Part shown: positions 33,264 through 41,060 of the stretch, in pieces
Position numbering within the stretch: position 1 is the stretch's first letter
How the letters are laid out: each line of letters begins with the position of its first letter
Notes under the pieces: model-generated
The model's input: the letters and a program-made list of their open reading frames with translations, nothing else
Told to the model about the DNA's origin: nothing
The model's database searches: none
From: Insolitispirillum peregrinum
GTDB lineage: Bacteria; Pseudomonadota; Alphaproteobacteria; Rhodospirillales; Rhodospirillaceae
Strand: one strand, 5' to 3'
Assembly (NCBI RefSeq): GCF_042665255.1
Contig: NZ_JBHTCD010000005.1
DNA: 64,000 nt
Position numbers and translations under genes: made by a program

Positions 33264-33578
33264 TTACTTGGCGTAGATCGACTTGACCAGTTCGGTCAGG
33301 GTGACGCCGATGCGGTCGCCTTCGGTGATCACCACTTCGCCACGCGCCACCAGAATATCGTTGGCGTAGATTTCCACCGGATCGTCGGTGCGCTGGTCCA
33401 GTTCGACCACCGCACCACGACCCAGTTTCAGCAACTGGTTGACGCGCAGTTCAGACTTGCCCAGCACCACCGAGATTTCCACCGGCACGGTAAAGATGGC
33501 ATCAGAGGTCAGTTGCCGATTCCCGCCGATCGTATCGAGATCGGGATCATCCATCGAACGCGGGTTTTCATCGACCAT
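33264..33578 (-). CDS. fliN: Flagellar motor switch protein FliN
   Basis: FliN is part of the C-ring and, with FliM, responds to CheY-P and helps export. The 104-aa product has the SpoA domain (TVPVEISVVLGKSELRVNQLLKLGRGAVVELDQRTDDPVEIYANDILVARGEVVITEGDRIGVTLTEL). The Met at 33578 is preferred because AAGGA lies about 7 nt upstream. No other flagellar gene is in the window, so fliN is isolated here, between the phage tail cluster and ccmI. Confidence 0.93.
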   Translation of the reverse strand: MVDENPRSMDDPDLDTIGGNRQLTSDAIFTVPVEISVVLGKSELRVNQLLKLGRGAVVELDQRTDDPVEIYANDILVARGEVVITEGDRIGVTLTELVKSIYAK

Positions 33579-33683
33579 TGGGCTGTCCTTGCGCAAACGG
33601 AGCCATCATTCCCCACGGCGTACAACCACCGGGGTTTCTCTGCAAGGGCGCATCATAGCGCGGGCAGAATGGCAATGAAAGCT

Positions 33684-33731
33684 CACAGCATCAGGGGGAA
33701 AGGCAGGGGCCCCTTACCCCCTGATGCTGTG
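33684..33731. terminator. Large hairpin between fliN and ccmI
   Basis: A 15-bp perfect stem CACAGCATCAGGGGG / CCCCCTGATGCTGTG encloses a smaller GGGGCCCC hairpin. It begins 8 nt after the ccmI stop and probably ends the ccm operon. No clean T-run follows the stem on the minus strand. Confidence 0.6.
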
Positions 33732-33738
33732 GCCGGTG

Positions 33739-35181
33739 TTACTGCAGGCTGTCGATCTGACCCTGCAAATTCTGATAGGCCGGGCCATCCTTGGGCAGCG
33801 TTGCCAGCAGACGGGTCCATTTGGACGTCGCCAGCGTCTTGTCGCCCTGAATTGCCGCCGCCAGACCACCCAGATACAGCACATCGGCGCTGTCCGGAGC
33901 CAGAGCTTCGGCCTTGGCCACCACCGCAAAGAACTGCGGGTCGGGATGGTCCTGACCGGTCTTTTCCGCCACATCAATCAGCGACGTTGCCAGATTGAAC
34001 AGCGGCTCGACCTCGGTCGGCTTCAGGGCTGCCGCCTTGCCATAGGCGTCCACCGCCCCTGCCGGATCCTTCATCACCGTCAGCGAGCGGCCAAGCTGCA
34101 TCCAGCCGTTATAGTCGTCCGGCTGGCTGGCCAGACGATCCTTCAGCCGCTGAACCATGCTGCCGATCATCTGCTTTTCATCACCGCTGAAACCTTCGCC
34201 CGGCTTGCGGTTGGCGTCGGCCTCGGCACGCATCGCAGACCCGGCATCGACCTCGGCGGTTGCCTTGCCGTCGATCAGGTCGAGCGGATGCACCGGCTTG
34301 ACCGCCATCGGCGGCAGGTTTTCCTGCCGGGCCACCTGTCCCATGCGGGCGCGCAGCATCCCCATCCACGGCGCATCGGCCGGGCTGGAGGCCGACAGGT
34401 CGCGCCAGATGGCCAGCGCCGCACGGTTGTCCCCGTCCTGCACCCGCGCCAGCCCAAGGTAATAGCGCGAACGGGCATCATCGCGGCTCAGACGCAGGGC
34501 ATTGACGAACGCCGCCCGCGCCTGCTCGCTGACCGCCCCGTCCGAGGCCAGCACCTGTGCCTCGCCAATCGAGGCCCACACGTCCGCCGCAACCGGCCCC
34601 AGCGCCACCGCCTTGTCAAACGCAATCAACGCCTGCGCCGATTCGCGCAGGGCGGCGCGGGCTTCGGCCAGCGCCAGCCAGCGCTTTTGGTCCTGCGGGT
34701 TGGCATCGGCAGCAGCGGCCAGCGCCTGCTCCTGCCGCTTCAGTTCGGCCATTTTGGCCTCGTCCAACCCCATCCGCTTGGCCTGTTGGGCTTCAAAGGG
34801 AAAATCCGGCATGCCCGGCGTTCCCAACACGCCATACATCACCAGCGTTCCGACCGGCACCAGCACCGCCAGCAACGCCGCCAGTGCCCGCCGGGTTTTA
34901 TGCCCCGGCAGGGGAGCCTGTCCGGCGGCCATCGCCCGCGCTTCGCTGTCGGCGGCCAGCATCCGGCGCTGGATTTCCACCCGTGCCGCCTCCGCCTGAG
35001 CCTCGGTCAGCAACCCGCGATCCCGGTCGCGCTCCACTTCGCCCAACTGGTCACGGTACACCCGCAGGTCATAGTCTGCCCGAATCGCCGAGGCTGCCGG
35101 ACGGCGCAGCAACGGCCAAACCACAAACAGCCCGACCGTTGCCACAGCCAGCCCGACAAAGAACACGATTTGCACGGTCAT
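33739..35181 (-). CDS. ccmI: Cytochrome c biogenesis protein CcmI
   Basis: CcmI is the apocytochrome c chaperone of system I maturation. The 480-aa product has two N-terminal membrane segments (FFVGLAVATVGLFVVWPLL and ALLAVLVPVGTLVMYGVL) around a cytoplasmic coiled-coil loop (RVYRDQLGEVERDRDRGLL). A long periplasmic TPR region follows (LALAEARAALRESAQALIAFDKAV and similar, about 160-475). This is the full-length two-domain form. It overlaps ccmH by 4 nt. Confidence 0.95.
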   Translation of the reverse strand: MTVQIVFFVGLAVATVGLFVVWPLLRRPAASAIRADYDLRVYRDQLGEVERDRDRGLLTEAQAEAARVEIQRRMLAADSEARAMAAGQAPLPGHKTRRALAALLAVLVPVGTLVMYGVLGTPGMPDFPFEAQQAKRMGLDEAKMAELKRQEQALAAAADANPQDQKRWLALAEARAALRESAQALIAFDKAVALGPVAADVWASIGEAQVLASDGAVSEQARAAFVNALRLSRDDARSRYYLGLARVQDGDNRAALAIWRDLSASSPADAPWMGMLRARMGQVARQENLPPMAVKPVHPLDLIDGKATAEVDAGSAMRAEADANRKPGEGFSGDEKQMIGSMVQRLKDRLASQPDDYNGWMQLGRSLTVMKDPAGAVDAYGKAAALKPTEVEPLFNLATSLIDVAEKTGQDHPDPQFFAVVAKAEALAPDSADVLYLGGLAAAIQGDKTLATSKWTRLLATLPKDGPAYQNLQGQIDSLQ

Positions 35182-35675
35182 CGGGCGTTATCCTCATCCC
35201 GCAGGAGCTTTTCCAGACGCTTTTTCTCCTCTGCCGACAGCGGAGCCACCACCGGCTCGCTGTCAGCCGTCGCGGTCGCCGGACGGCGGAAGAAACTCCA
35301 GCCGCCCCACAAGGCCAGCAACAGGAACGCCAGCGGGCCGAACCACAGGGCATAGGTGGACAGCTTGAACGGCGGCTTCAGCAGCACGTAATCGCCATAG
35401 CGGGCGACCACAAAATCCAGCACCTGCTGGTTGCTGTCGCCCTGCTTCACCCGGTCGCGCACAATCAGGCGCAGGTCACGGGCCAGCTCGGCGTTCGATT
35501 CGTCGATGCTTTCGTTCTGACAGACCACACAGCGCAGCTCGCGCGAAACCTCGCGGGCGCGGGCCTCCAGCGCCGGGTCTTTCAACATTTCATCCGGCTG
35601 CACGGCCCACGCCGTGGCCGACAGGCCGACGGTCAGCACCGTCGCCAACAGACCTTGCCGCAGCCGGGGGCTCAT
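35178..35675 (-). CDS. ccmH: Cytochrome c maturation protein CcmH (CcmL type)
   Basis: The 165-aa periplasmic thiol-redox protein reduces apocytochrome c. It has a signal sequence (GLLATVLTVGLSATAWA), the active-site LRCVVCQNESIDESNAELARDLR (Cys49, Cys52), a C-terminal membrane helix (ALWFGPLAFLLLALWGGWSFF) and a basic/acidic tail. It overlaps ccmG and ccmI by 4 nt each. Confidence 0.96.
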   Translation of the reverse strand: MSPRLRQGLLATVLTVGLSATAWAVQPDEMLKDPALEARAREVSRELRCVVCQNESIDESNAELARDLRLIVRDRVKQGDSNQQVLDFVVARYGDYVLLKPPFKLSTYALWFGPLAFLLLALWGGWSFFRRPATATADSEPVVAPLSAEEKKRLEKLLRDEDNAR

Positions 35676-36208
35676 TTGCGCAGTCCTTCAATGATCGGCT
35701 TCAGGGTATTGGCCCATACTTCGTCGGTCACCGGACCAACATGCTTGTAGCGGATCACCCCGGCCTTATCGACCACGAAGGTTTCCGGTGCTCCTGTCAC
35801 CCCGAAATCCACCGCCACCTTGGAATCCGGGTCCAGCCCGACCAGCGCATAAGGATTGCCGTTGCGGTCCAGCCAGCGCCGACCGTCTGCCGGATTCTTT
35901 TCCCGCCAGTCGATGCCGTAAATCTTCACAAAGCCGGTATCGCGGATCTTGACCAGATAGGGATGCTCGGCCACGCAGGCCACGCACCACGAGCCAAAGA
36001 TATTGACCAGACTGACATCGCCTTTCAGGTCGTCACTGGTCAGGCCGCGTGTATCCCCCGGCAACGGTTCCAGTGCAAAGGCCGGAACCGGGCGATTGAT
36101 CAGCACTGAGGGAATGTCACGCGGGTTGTTGTTCAGGCCCAGCACGAACGCCCCCACCAGCAGCAGGAACATCAACGCCGGAGCAATGAAAATCAGCTTT
36201 CTTACCAT
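35672..36208 (-). CDS. ccmG: Thiol:disulfide interchange protein CcmG/DsbE
   Basis: The 178-aa membrane-anchored thioredoxin-like protein passes reducing power to CcmH or apocytochrome. The N-terminal anchor is LIFIAPALMFLLLVGAFVLGL; the active site is FGSWCVACVAEHPYL (Cys75, Cys78). GVTGAPETFVVDKAGVIRYKHVG provides the cis-Pro region. The 91-nt gap to ccmF contains a B palindrome, which may affect coupling within the operon. Confidence 0.96.
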   Translation of the reverse strand: MVRKLIFIAPALMFLLLVGAFVLGLNNNPRDIPSVLINRPVPAFALEPLPGDTRGLTSDDLKGDVSLVNIFGSWCVACVAEHPYLVKIRDTGFVKIYGIDWREKNPADGRRWLDRNGNPYALVGLDPDSKVAVDFGVTGAPETFVVDKAGVIRYKHVGPVTDEVWANTLKPIIEGLRK

Positions 36209-36245
36209 CAGAGCCTCAAGATTACCGGTCTGGTTCAGGCCTCAA

Positions 36246-36300
36246 GCAGTGAGCGCAAAAGCGGTTCCGGTTTTGCGCTCACTGCGACACATCAAAAGGT
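36246..36300. repeat. Repeat family B inside the ccm operon
   Basis: There are perfect 15-bp arms GCAGTGAGCGCAAAA / TTTTGCGCTCACTGC around GCGGTTCCGG, then the family linker TGCGACACATCAAAAGGT reaching the ccmF stop codon. It occupies most of the ccmF-ccmG gap. No A repeat is attached. Confidence 0.85.
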
Positions 36301-38291
36301 CAGGCCGATGCAGGGGGAGCAGAAGACGCCCGCGCCCGTACCGGAGCCCCGACGCGGTGGCGACGGTCGGTCAGCGAAACAAACCCGCCCAACCCCATCA
36401 GCAGCACGCCGTACCACAGGAACGGCACCAGCGGTTCAAAGTACAGGCGGGTCACCCAGCCCTTGCCATCCTTGGCCGGATCACCCACCACCGCATACAG
36501 GTCGGCAATGCCGGTGGTGTGGATGGCGGCTTCGGTGGTCGGCATCGGCGGCTGGCGATAGGTGCGCTTTTCCGGTGTCAGCACCGAAATCAGCGCACCG
36601 TCCTTGCGCACCTCGAACGTGCCTTGCAGGGCGCTGTAGTTCGGGCCATCGACCGACTTGACCCCGGTCAGAGTCAGTTGATAGCCCTGAATGGTCAGGG
36701 TCTGGCCGATCTCCTGCGTCTGCACCATCTCCTGCTTCCACGCCGACGAGGCCGTGACCCCGGCCACCACAAAGGCAACGCCGATGTGGGCCAGCGTCAT
36801 CCCCCACGCCGCACGCGGCAGGTTGGCCGCCCGGCGCAGGCTTTCGCCCAGCGGTGCGCGGAACAGCTTGATGCGTCCGGCCCATTCGACCAGCGAACCG
36901 ACGAACAGCCAGCCCGCCAACCCCAGACCAAACGCCGCCAGCAGCGAATCGACAGCGCCGCCATGCCAGGCCCACACCGCCAGCATCACCACCACCAACG
37001 CGGCAGCGGCAGCCCACAGGCGGCTCAGGGCACCACGCAGGTCGCCGCGCTTCCACGCCAGAAACGGACCGCAGGCCATCGCCAGCAGCATCGGCACCAT
37101 CAGCGGCACGAACACCCCGTTAAAGAACGGTGCGCCCACCGACACCTTGCCCAGATGGAACACATCGGCAAACATCGGGTACAGCGTGCCAAGCAGGATC
37201 GAGGCCGCGGCGGTGGTCATCAGCAGGTTGTTCAGCAGCAAAGCACCTTCACGCGAAATCGGCGCGAACAGGCCCCCGGCCTTCAGCGACGGAGCCCGCC
37301 AGGCGTACAGCATCAGCGAGCCGCCCACCGCCACCGACAGCAGCACCAGAATGAACAGGCCACGGGTCGGATCACTGGCAAAGGCATGCACCGAGGTGAT
37401 CACCCCGGAGCGAACGAGGAAGGTCCCGAGCAGGCTCATCGCAAAGGCGAGGATCGCCAGCAGGATGGTCCAGCTTTTCAGGCTGTCGCGCTTTTCCACC
37501 ACGATTGCCGAATGCAGCAGGGCCGTCCCCACCAGCCACGGCATGAACGAGGCGTTTTCCACCGGGTCCCAGAACCACCAGCCGCCCCAGCCCAGTTCGT
37601 AATAGGCCCACCACGAGCCCAGACCGATGCCCAGCGTCAGGAAGGTCCACGCAGCCAGCGTCCACGGGCGCACCCAGCGGGCCCAGGCAGCATCCACCCG
37701 GCCTTCGATCAGCGCGGCAATGGCAAAGGAAAAAGCCATCGAGAAGCCGACATAGCCGAGGTACAGCATCGGCGGATGGAACGCCAGACCGGGGTCCTGC
37801 AGCATCGGGTTCAGGCCGCGACCGTTGGCCGGGATTTCCGGCAGGCGCAGGAACGGGTTGGAGGTAAACAGGATGAACAACAGAAAACCACTGGTGATCA
37901 TCGCCTGCACCGACAGCGCCCGCGCCCGCAGTTGCGGCGGGATGTTGCCACCGACCAGCGCCACCGCCAGACCGAACACCGTCAGGATGGTGATCCACAG
38001 CAGCAGCGAGCCTTCGTGGTTCCCCCACAGGCCGCTGACCTTGTACAGCATCGGCTTGTCGGAATGCGAATTCTGGAACACGTTGCTGACCGAAAAATCG
38101 GACACCACAAACGAATAGGTCAGGCAGCCAAAGGCCAGCCCGACCAGCAGAAACAGCCCCAGAGCCCCGGCGCGCGAGGCATTCATCATCACCACATCGC
38201 CCTTCTGCGCCCCCCACATCGGGATGATCGACTGGGCAAGGGCGACAAACAACGCCAGGATCAGGGCAAAGTGTCCGAGTTCGGCGACCAT
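36300..38291 (-). CDS. ccmF: Haem lyase subunit CcmF
   Basis: CcmF takes haem from holo-CcmE and ligates it to apocytochrome c with CcmH and CcmI. The 663-aa polytopic protein has the WWD motif WGGWWFWDPVENASFMPWL, conserved periplasmic His positions (GNHEGSLLLW, HPPMLYLGYVGF), and about 14-15 hydrophobic segments. The C-terminal periplasmic domain reads LTGVKSVDGPNYSALQGTFEVRKDG, followed by a last helix. Length is normal. Confidence 0.97.
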   Translation of the reverse strand: MVAELGHFALILALFVALAQSIIPMWGAQKGDVVMMNASRAGALGLFLLVGLAFGCLTYSFVVSDFSVSNVFQNSHSDKPMLYKVSGLWGNHEGSLLLWITILTVFGLAVALVGGNIPPQLRARALSVQAMITSGFLLFILFTSNPFLRLPEIPANGRGLNPMLQDPGLAFHPPMLYLGYVGFSMAFSFAIAALIEGRVDAAWARWVRPWTLAAWTFLTLGIGLGSWWAYYELGWGGWWFWDPVENASFMPWLVGTALLHSAIVVEKRDSLKSWTILLAILAFAMSLLGTFLVRSGVITSVHAFASDPTRGLFILVLLSVAVGGSLMLYAWRAPSLKAGGLFAPISREGALLLNNLLMTTAAASILLGTLYPMFADVFHLGKVSVGAPFFNGVFVPLMVPMLLAMACGPFLAWKRGDLRGALSRLWAAAAALVVVMLAVWAWHGGAVDSLLAAFGLGLAGWLFVGSLVEWAGRIKLFRAPLGESLRRAANLPRAAWGMTLAHIGVAFVVAGVTASSAWKQEMVQTQEIGQTLTIQGYQLTLTGVKSVDGPNYSALQGTFEVRKDGALISVLTPEKRTYRQPPMPTTEAAIHTTGIADLYAVVGDPAKDGKGWVTRLYFEPLVPFLWYGVLLMGLGGFVSLTDRRHRVGAPVRARASSAPPASA

Positions 38292-38300
38292 CAGGGTTCC

Positions 38301-38795
38301 TTACTTCGCGCTGGCCGGGGCGGTCATGCCCGCCGGATGGCCTTGTTCTTTCATACGTTCCGTCTCGGCGCCGGTCCATTTTCCGGACTTTTTCAGCGAT
38401 TCGGCGACTTCGGGCGGCATATAGTTCTCGTCGTGCTTGGCCAGCACCTCGACCGCCTTGAAGGTGCCGCTGCCATCGAGCGCGCCTTCGGCCACCACCC
38501 CTTGCCCCTCGCGGAACAGGTCGGGCAGGATGCCGGTAAAGCTGACCGGCAGGCTGTTGTTGAGGTCGGTCACGTTAAAGCGGACCGTGGTCCCGTCCTT
38601 GTGTACCGAGCCTTCTTCGACCAGCCCGCCCAGACGGAAGCGGCGCCCCGGATCGACGTGCTTTTCCTGCACGTCCGACGGACTGTAGAAGAACACCAGA
38701 TTGTCCTGAAAGGCGGTCAGGGTCAGCGCCGTCGCCGATCCCAGCAACAGCATTCCCAGACCCACCAGCATCAGGCGGCGTTTTTTGCGCGTCAT
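38301..38795 (-). CDS. ccmE: Haem chaperone CcmE
   Basis: The 164-aa membrane-anchored periplasmic protein binds haem covalently through the His of HDENY (His121, Tyr125) and delivers it to CcmF. The N-terminal anchor (LMLVGLGMLLLGSATALTLTAF) and OB-fold (RRFRLGGLVEEGSV, FNVTDLNNSLPVSFTGILPDLFREGQGVVAEG) are intact. It starts 4 nt inside the ccmD end. Confidence 0.97.
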   Translation of the reverse strand: MTRKKRRLMLVGLGMLLLGSATALTLTAFQDNLVFFYSPSDVQEKHVDPGRRFRLGGLVEEGSVHKDGTTVRFNVTDLNNSLPVSFTGILPDLFREGQGVVAEGALDGSGTFKAVEVLAKHDENYMPPEVAESLKKSGKWTGAETERMKEQGHPAGMTAPASAK

Positions 38796-39031
38796 GACCG
38801 CTCGGCTCCCGTTTCACCCGTCGAAGAAGAGGCAGCCTCGTCGCCAACCGGAGCAGCGCCCCGACGGGAACGACGGCCGCCACGGGCCTGCTGCAACAGA
38901 TCCAGGGTCTTCTGGCTGCTGGCCGCCCCGCGCAGGGTCAACACCAGCAACACCACCAGCACCACCAGGGCGATGGCATAGGCGGGCCAGACATAGCCGC
39001 CATACCCCCCCATCGTCAGAAAGTCGTTCAT
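38792..39031 (-). CDS. ccmD: Cytochrome c maturation protein CcmD
   Basis: The 79-aa small membrane protein has one helix (YVWPAYAIALVVLVVLLVLTL) after the typical start MNDFLTMGGYGGYVWPAY. It stabilises CcmC-CcmE and helps release holo-CcmE. The tail is rather long and Ser/Gly-rich. It lies 18 nt after ccmC. Confidence 0.92.
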   Translation of the reverse strand: MNDFLTMGGYGGYVWPAYAIALVVLVVLLVLTLRGAASSQKTLDLLQQARGGRRSRRGAAPVGDEAASSSTGETGAERS

Positions 39032-39049
39032 CGCCTCACCAGCTTTCCG

Positions 39050-39769
39050 TTATCCGTGCAGTTCCGCCATCCGCAGGGTGCGAATCTTCGCTTCGGCAAT
39101 TTCTGTACGAATGCGAATTAAAAGCACGACCACGTAATACCCCTTGAAGGCCAGGGCCATCAACAGCAAAGGCACCAGCATCGACGCATCGATCGCCGGA
39201 CCGCCCATCTTCACCACACTGGCCGGCTGGTGCAGGGTGTTCCACCAGTCAACCGAGAACTTGATGATCGGCACGTTGACGAATCCCACCAGCGCCAGAA
39301 CCGAGGCCGCCTTTTGCCCCCGGCGCGGATCGTCAAAGGCCGACTGCAATGCCATATAGCCCAAATAGAGGAACAACAGAATTAACATACTGGTGAGGCG
39401 GGCATCCCACACCCACCAGGTTCCCCACATCGGCTTGCCCCACAGCGACCCGGTGACCAGACAGATCAGGGTAAAGGCCGCCCCCACCGGCGCACTGGCT
39501 TTCCCGGCCAGATCGGCCAGCGGATGTTTCCAGATCAGCGCCACCGCACTGGCAATCGCCATCATGGTGTAGGCAAACATCCCCATCCAGGCGGCGGGCA
39601 CATGGATGTACATGATGCGGACGGTTTCCCCCTGCTGATAATCGGCAGGAGACAGGACCAGGGCACAGGCCAGCCCGGCGACCAGTGAAATCACCGTCAC
39701 CCCGACCGCCCACGGCAGCAGGATGGTCGCCAGTCTGAGAAAGCGGGCCGGATTGGCAAAGCGATGCAT
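39050..39769 (-). CDS. ccmC: Haem exporter/handling protein CcmC
   Basis: The 239-aa protein with six hydrophobic segments has the WWD motif GKPMWGTWWVWDARLTSMLILLFLYLGYMAL and two flanking His, and presents haem to CcmE. Met 39769 is preferred because GGGAG lies about 5 nt upstream. It is the first visible ccm gene; ccmA and ccmB are not upstream, so the ABC part of the pathway must be encoded elsewhere. Confidence 0.96.
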   Translation of the reverse strand: MHRFANPARFLRLATILLPWAVGVTVISLVAGLACALVLSPADYQQGETVRIMYIHVPAAWMGMFAYTMMAIASAVALIWKHPLADLAGKASAPVGAAFTLICLVTGSLWGKPMWGTWWVWDARLTSMLILLFLYLGYMALQSAFDDPRRGQKAASVLALVGFVNVPIIKFSVDWWNTLHQPASVVKMGGPAIDASMLVPLLLMALAFKGYYVVVLLIRIRTEIAEAKIRTLRMAELHG

Positions 39770-39939
39770 GGGAACTCCCAATCAAGCAGACAGCCTGAGG
39801 CAACGGGCGGAGCCATACCGCCCAATCGTGGCAAAATTCGGGGACTGTTTTAGCGCCGCTTTGCGCCGTGTGCTACCGTTCTCGCGGGTTAACTCTGGCC
39901 GAGCCATATCAGATTTTGCTGAATGGTTGCTGAAACCGG

Positions 39940-39978
39940 CAAAAACAAAACGGCAGAGCGCCATGCCCTGCCGTTTTG
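39940..39978 (-). terminator. Rho-independent terminator of trxA
   Basis: An 11-bp perfect stem CAAAACGGCAG / CTGCCGTTTTG with an 11-nt loop, followed on the minus strand by TTTTT. It is 54 nt after the thioredoxin stop. Confidence 0.85.
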
Positions 39979-40032
39979 TCATCATCCACACCCCGCCAGC
40001 ACGACGGGGACCGGGCTGCTCAACTGCCAGCC

Positions 40033-40359
40033 TCAGGCATCGGCTTCCAGAACCGACTCCACCCATTCCACCATCTTGTTCTTCGGCAGGGCGCCGATCT
40101 TGGTGGCGGCGATCTGGCCGTTCATGAACACCATCAGGGTCGGAATCCCGCGCACACCGTATTTGGTGGGGATTTCCGGGTTTTCGTCGATGTTGACCTT
40201 GGCGACATCCAGGCGGTCAGCCAGCTCGGCGGCCAGTTCTTCCAGCGCCGGAGCGATCTGACGGCACGGGCCGCACCATTCGGCCCAGAAATCCACCAGC
40301 ACCGGCTTGTCTGCCTTCAGCACATCCTGCTCAAAGGAGGCGTCAGTAACCTGTTTCAT
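40033..40359 (-). CDS. trxA: Thioredoxin 1
   Basis: The 108-aa thioredoxin has the active site DFWAEWCGPCRQIAP (Cys29, Cys32), VAKVNIDENPEIPTKYGVRGIPTLMVF with cis-Pro, and NGQIAATKIGALPK. It is a general cytosolic disulfide reductase. It is followed by its own terminator and stands apart from the addAB operon by a 194-bp gap that presumably holds its promoter. In many alphaproteobacteria trxA follows addA, as here. Confidence 0.97.
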   Translation of the reverse strand: MKQVTDASFEQDVLKADKPVLVDFWAEWCGPCRQIAPALEELAAELADRLDVAKVNIDENPEIPTKYGVRGIPTLMVFMNGQIAATKIGALPKNKMVEWVESVLEADA

Positions 40360-40553
40360 CGATTTGTCCTTTTATACGGCATCACCGGGCACTTGTGGCA
40401 CAGCCATCGCGCCAGGCCTGCAAACACGGTGGTAAGAAGAAATCCGGCTGACCAAGGATGCTCGTGCCACCGCTGATCAATGGCTAGAGTCTAAGGAGGG
40501 GACGGAAGGTCGTCAAGGCGGGCAATACCCTTGAAAAGAATATGCTCATACTG

Positions 40554-41060
40554 TCAGGGGGTGCGCGGACCACAATTCAGCTCGCCCAGATCCCAGTCAT
40601 AGCGCACCCAGTCGGTCACCTCGGCCACCTGATCATAAAGAACCCGCGCCGTCGCATTATCGGCCTTGGTCTGCCAGTACAGCCGCCGCCAGCCGAACTG
40701 GCGGCCACGGGCGGCACAGGCCTCCAGCAAGGCCCGACCCACCCCCTGCCCACGGGCAGACGCGGCCACGAACAGGTCTTCCAGATAGCCGACCTGCTGG
40801 CGACTCCACGTTCCCGGATGGGTCACCACAATCGCAAAGCCGACCAGATCCCCGTCAACCACCGCCACCAGACAATCCATCGGCCAGACATCGCTCAGAC
40901 AGCGCCGCCAGGTGGCCTGCGTGACCTCGGTCGGAACGGCCGCCTCATAGAACGCCAGATAGCCCTGCCACAGGCGATACCACGCCAGATAATCCCCCGC
41001 CGTCGCCATCCTGACCCGCACAAGGGGCCTGTTGCCCTGCGACTTGCCGGTTTCACTCAT
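40554..41060 (-). CDS. GNAT-family N-acetyltransferase
   Basis: The 168-aa protein has the GNAT acetyl-CoA motif in VGYLEDLFVAASARGQGVGRALLEACAARGR and the C-terminal RLYWQTKADNATARVLYDQVAEVTDWVRYDW, close to small-molecule acetyltransferases; the substrate is unknown. Met 41060 is preferred: GGAGG lies 8 nt upstream and the start overlaps the addA stop in GATGAGTGA. It is the last gene of the tsaE-amgK-murU-addB-addA run. Confidence 0.88.
   Translation of the reverse strand: MSETGKSQGNRPLVRVRMATAGDYLAWYRLWQGYLAFYEAAVPTEVTQATWRRCLSDVWPMDCLVAVVDGDLVGFAIVVTHPGTWSRQQVGYLEDLFVAASARGQGVGRALLEACAARGRQFGWRRLYWQTKADNATARVLYDQVAEVTDWVRYDWDLGELNCGPRTP

Noticed and set aside
36003..38981. 992-codon open frame opposite ccmE-ccmG
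   Set aside because: Arg/Gln/His-rich shadow of ccmF; all ccm motifs are on the minus strand.
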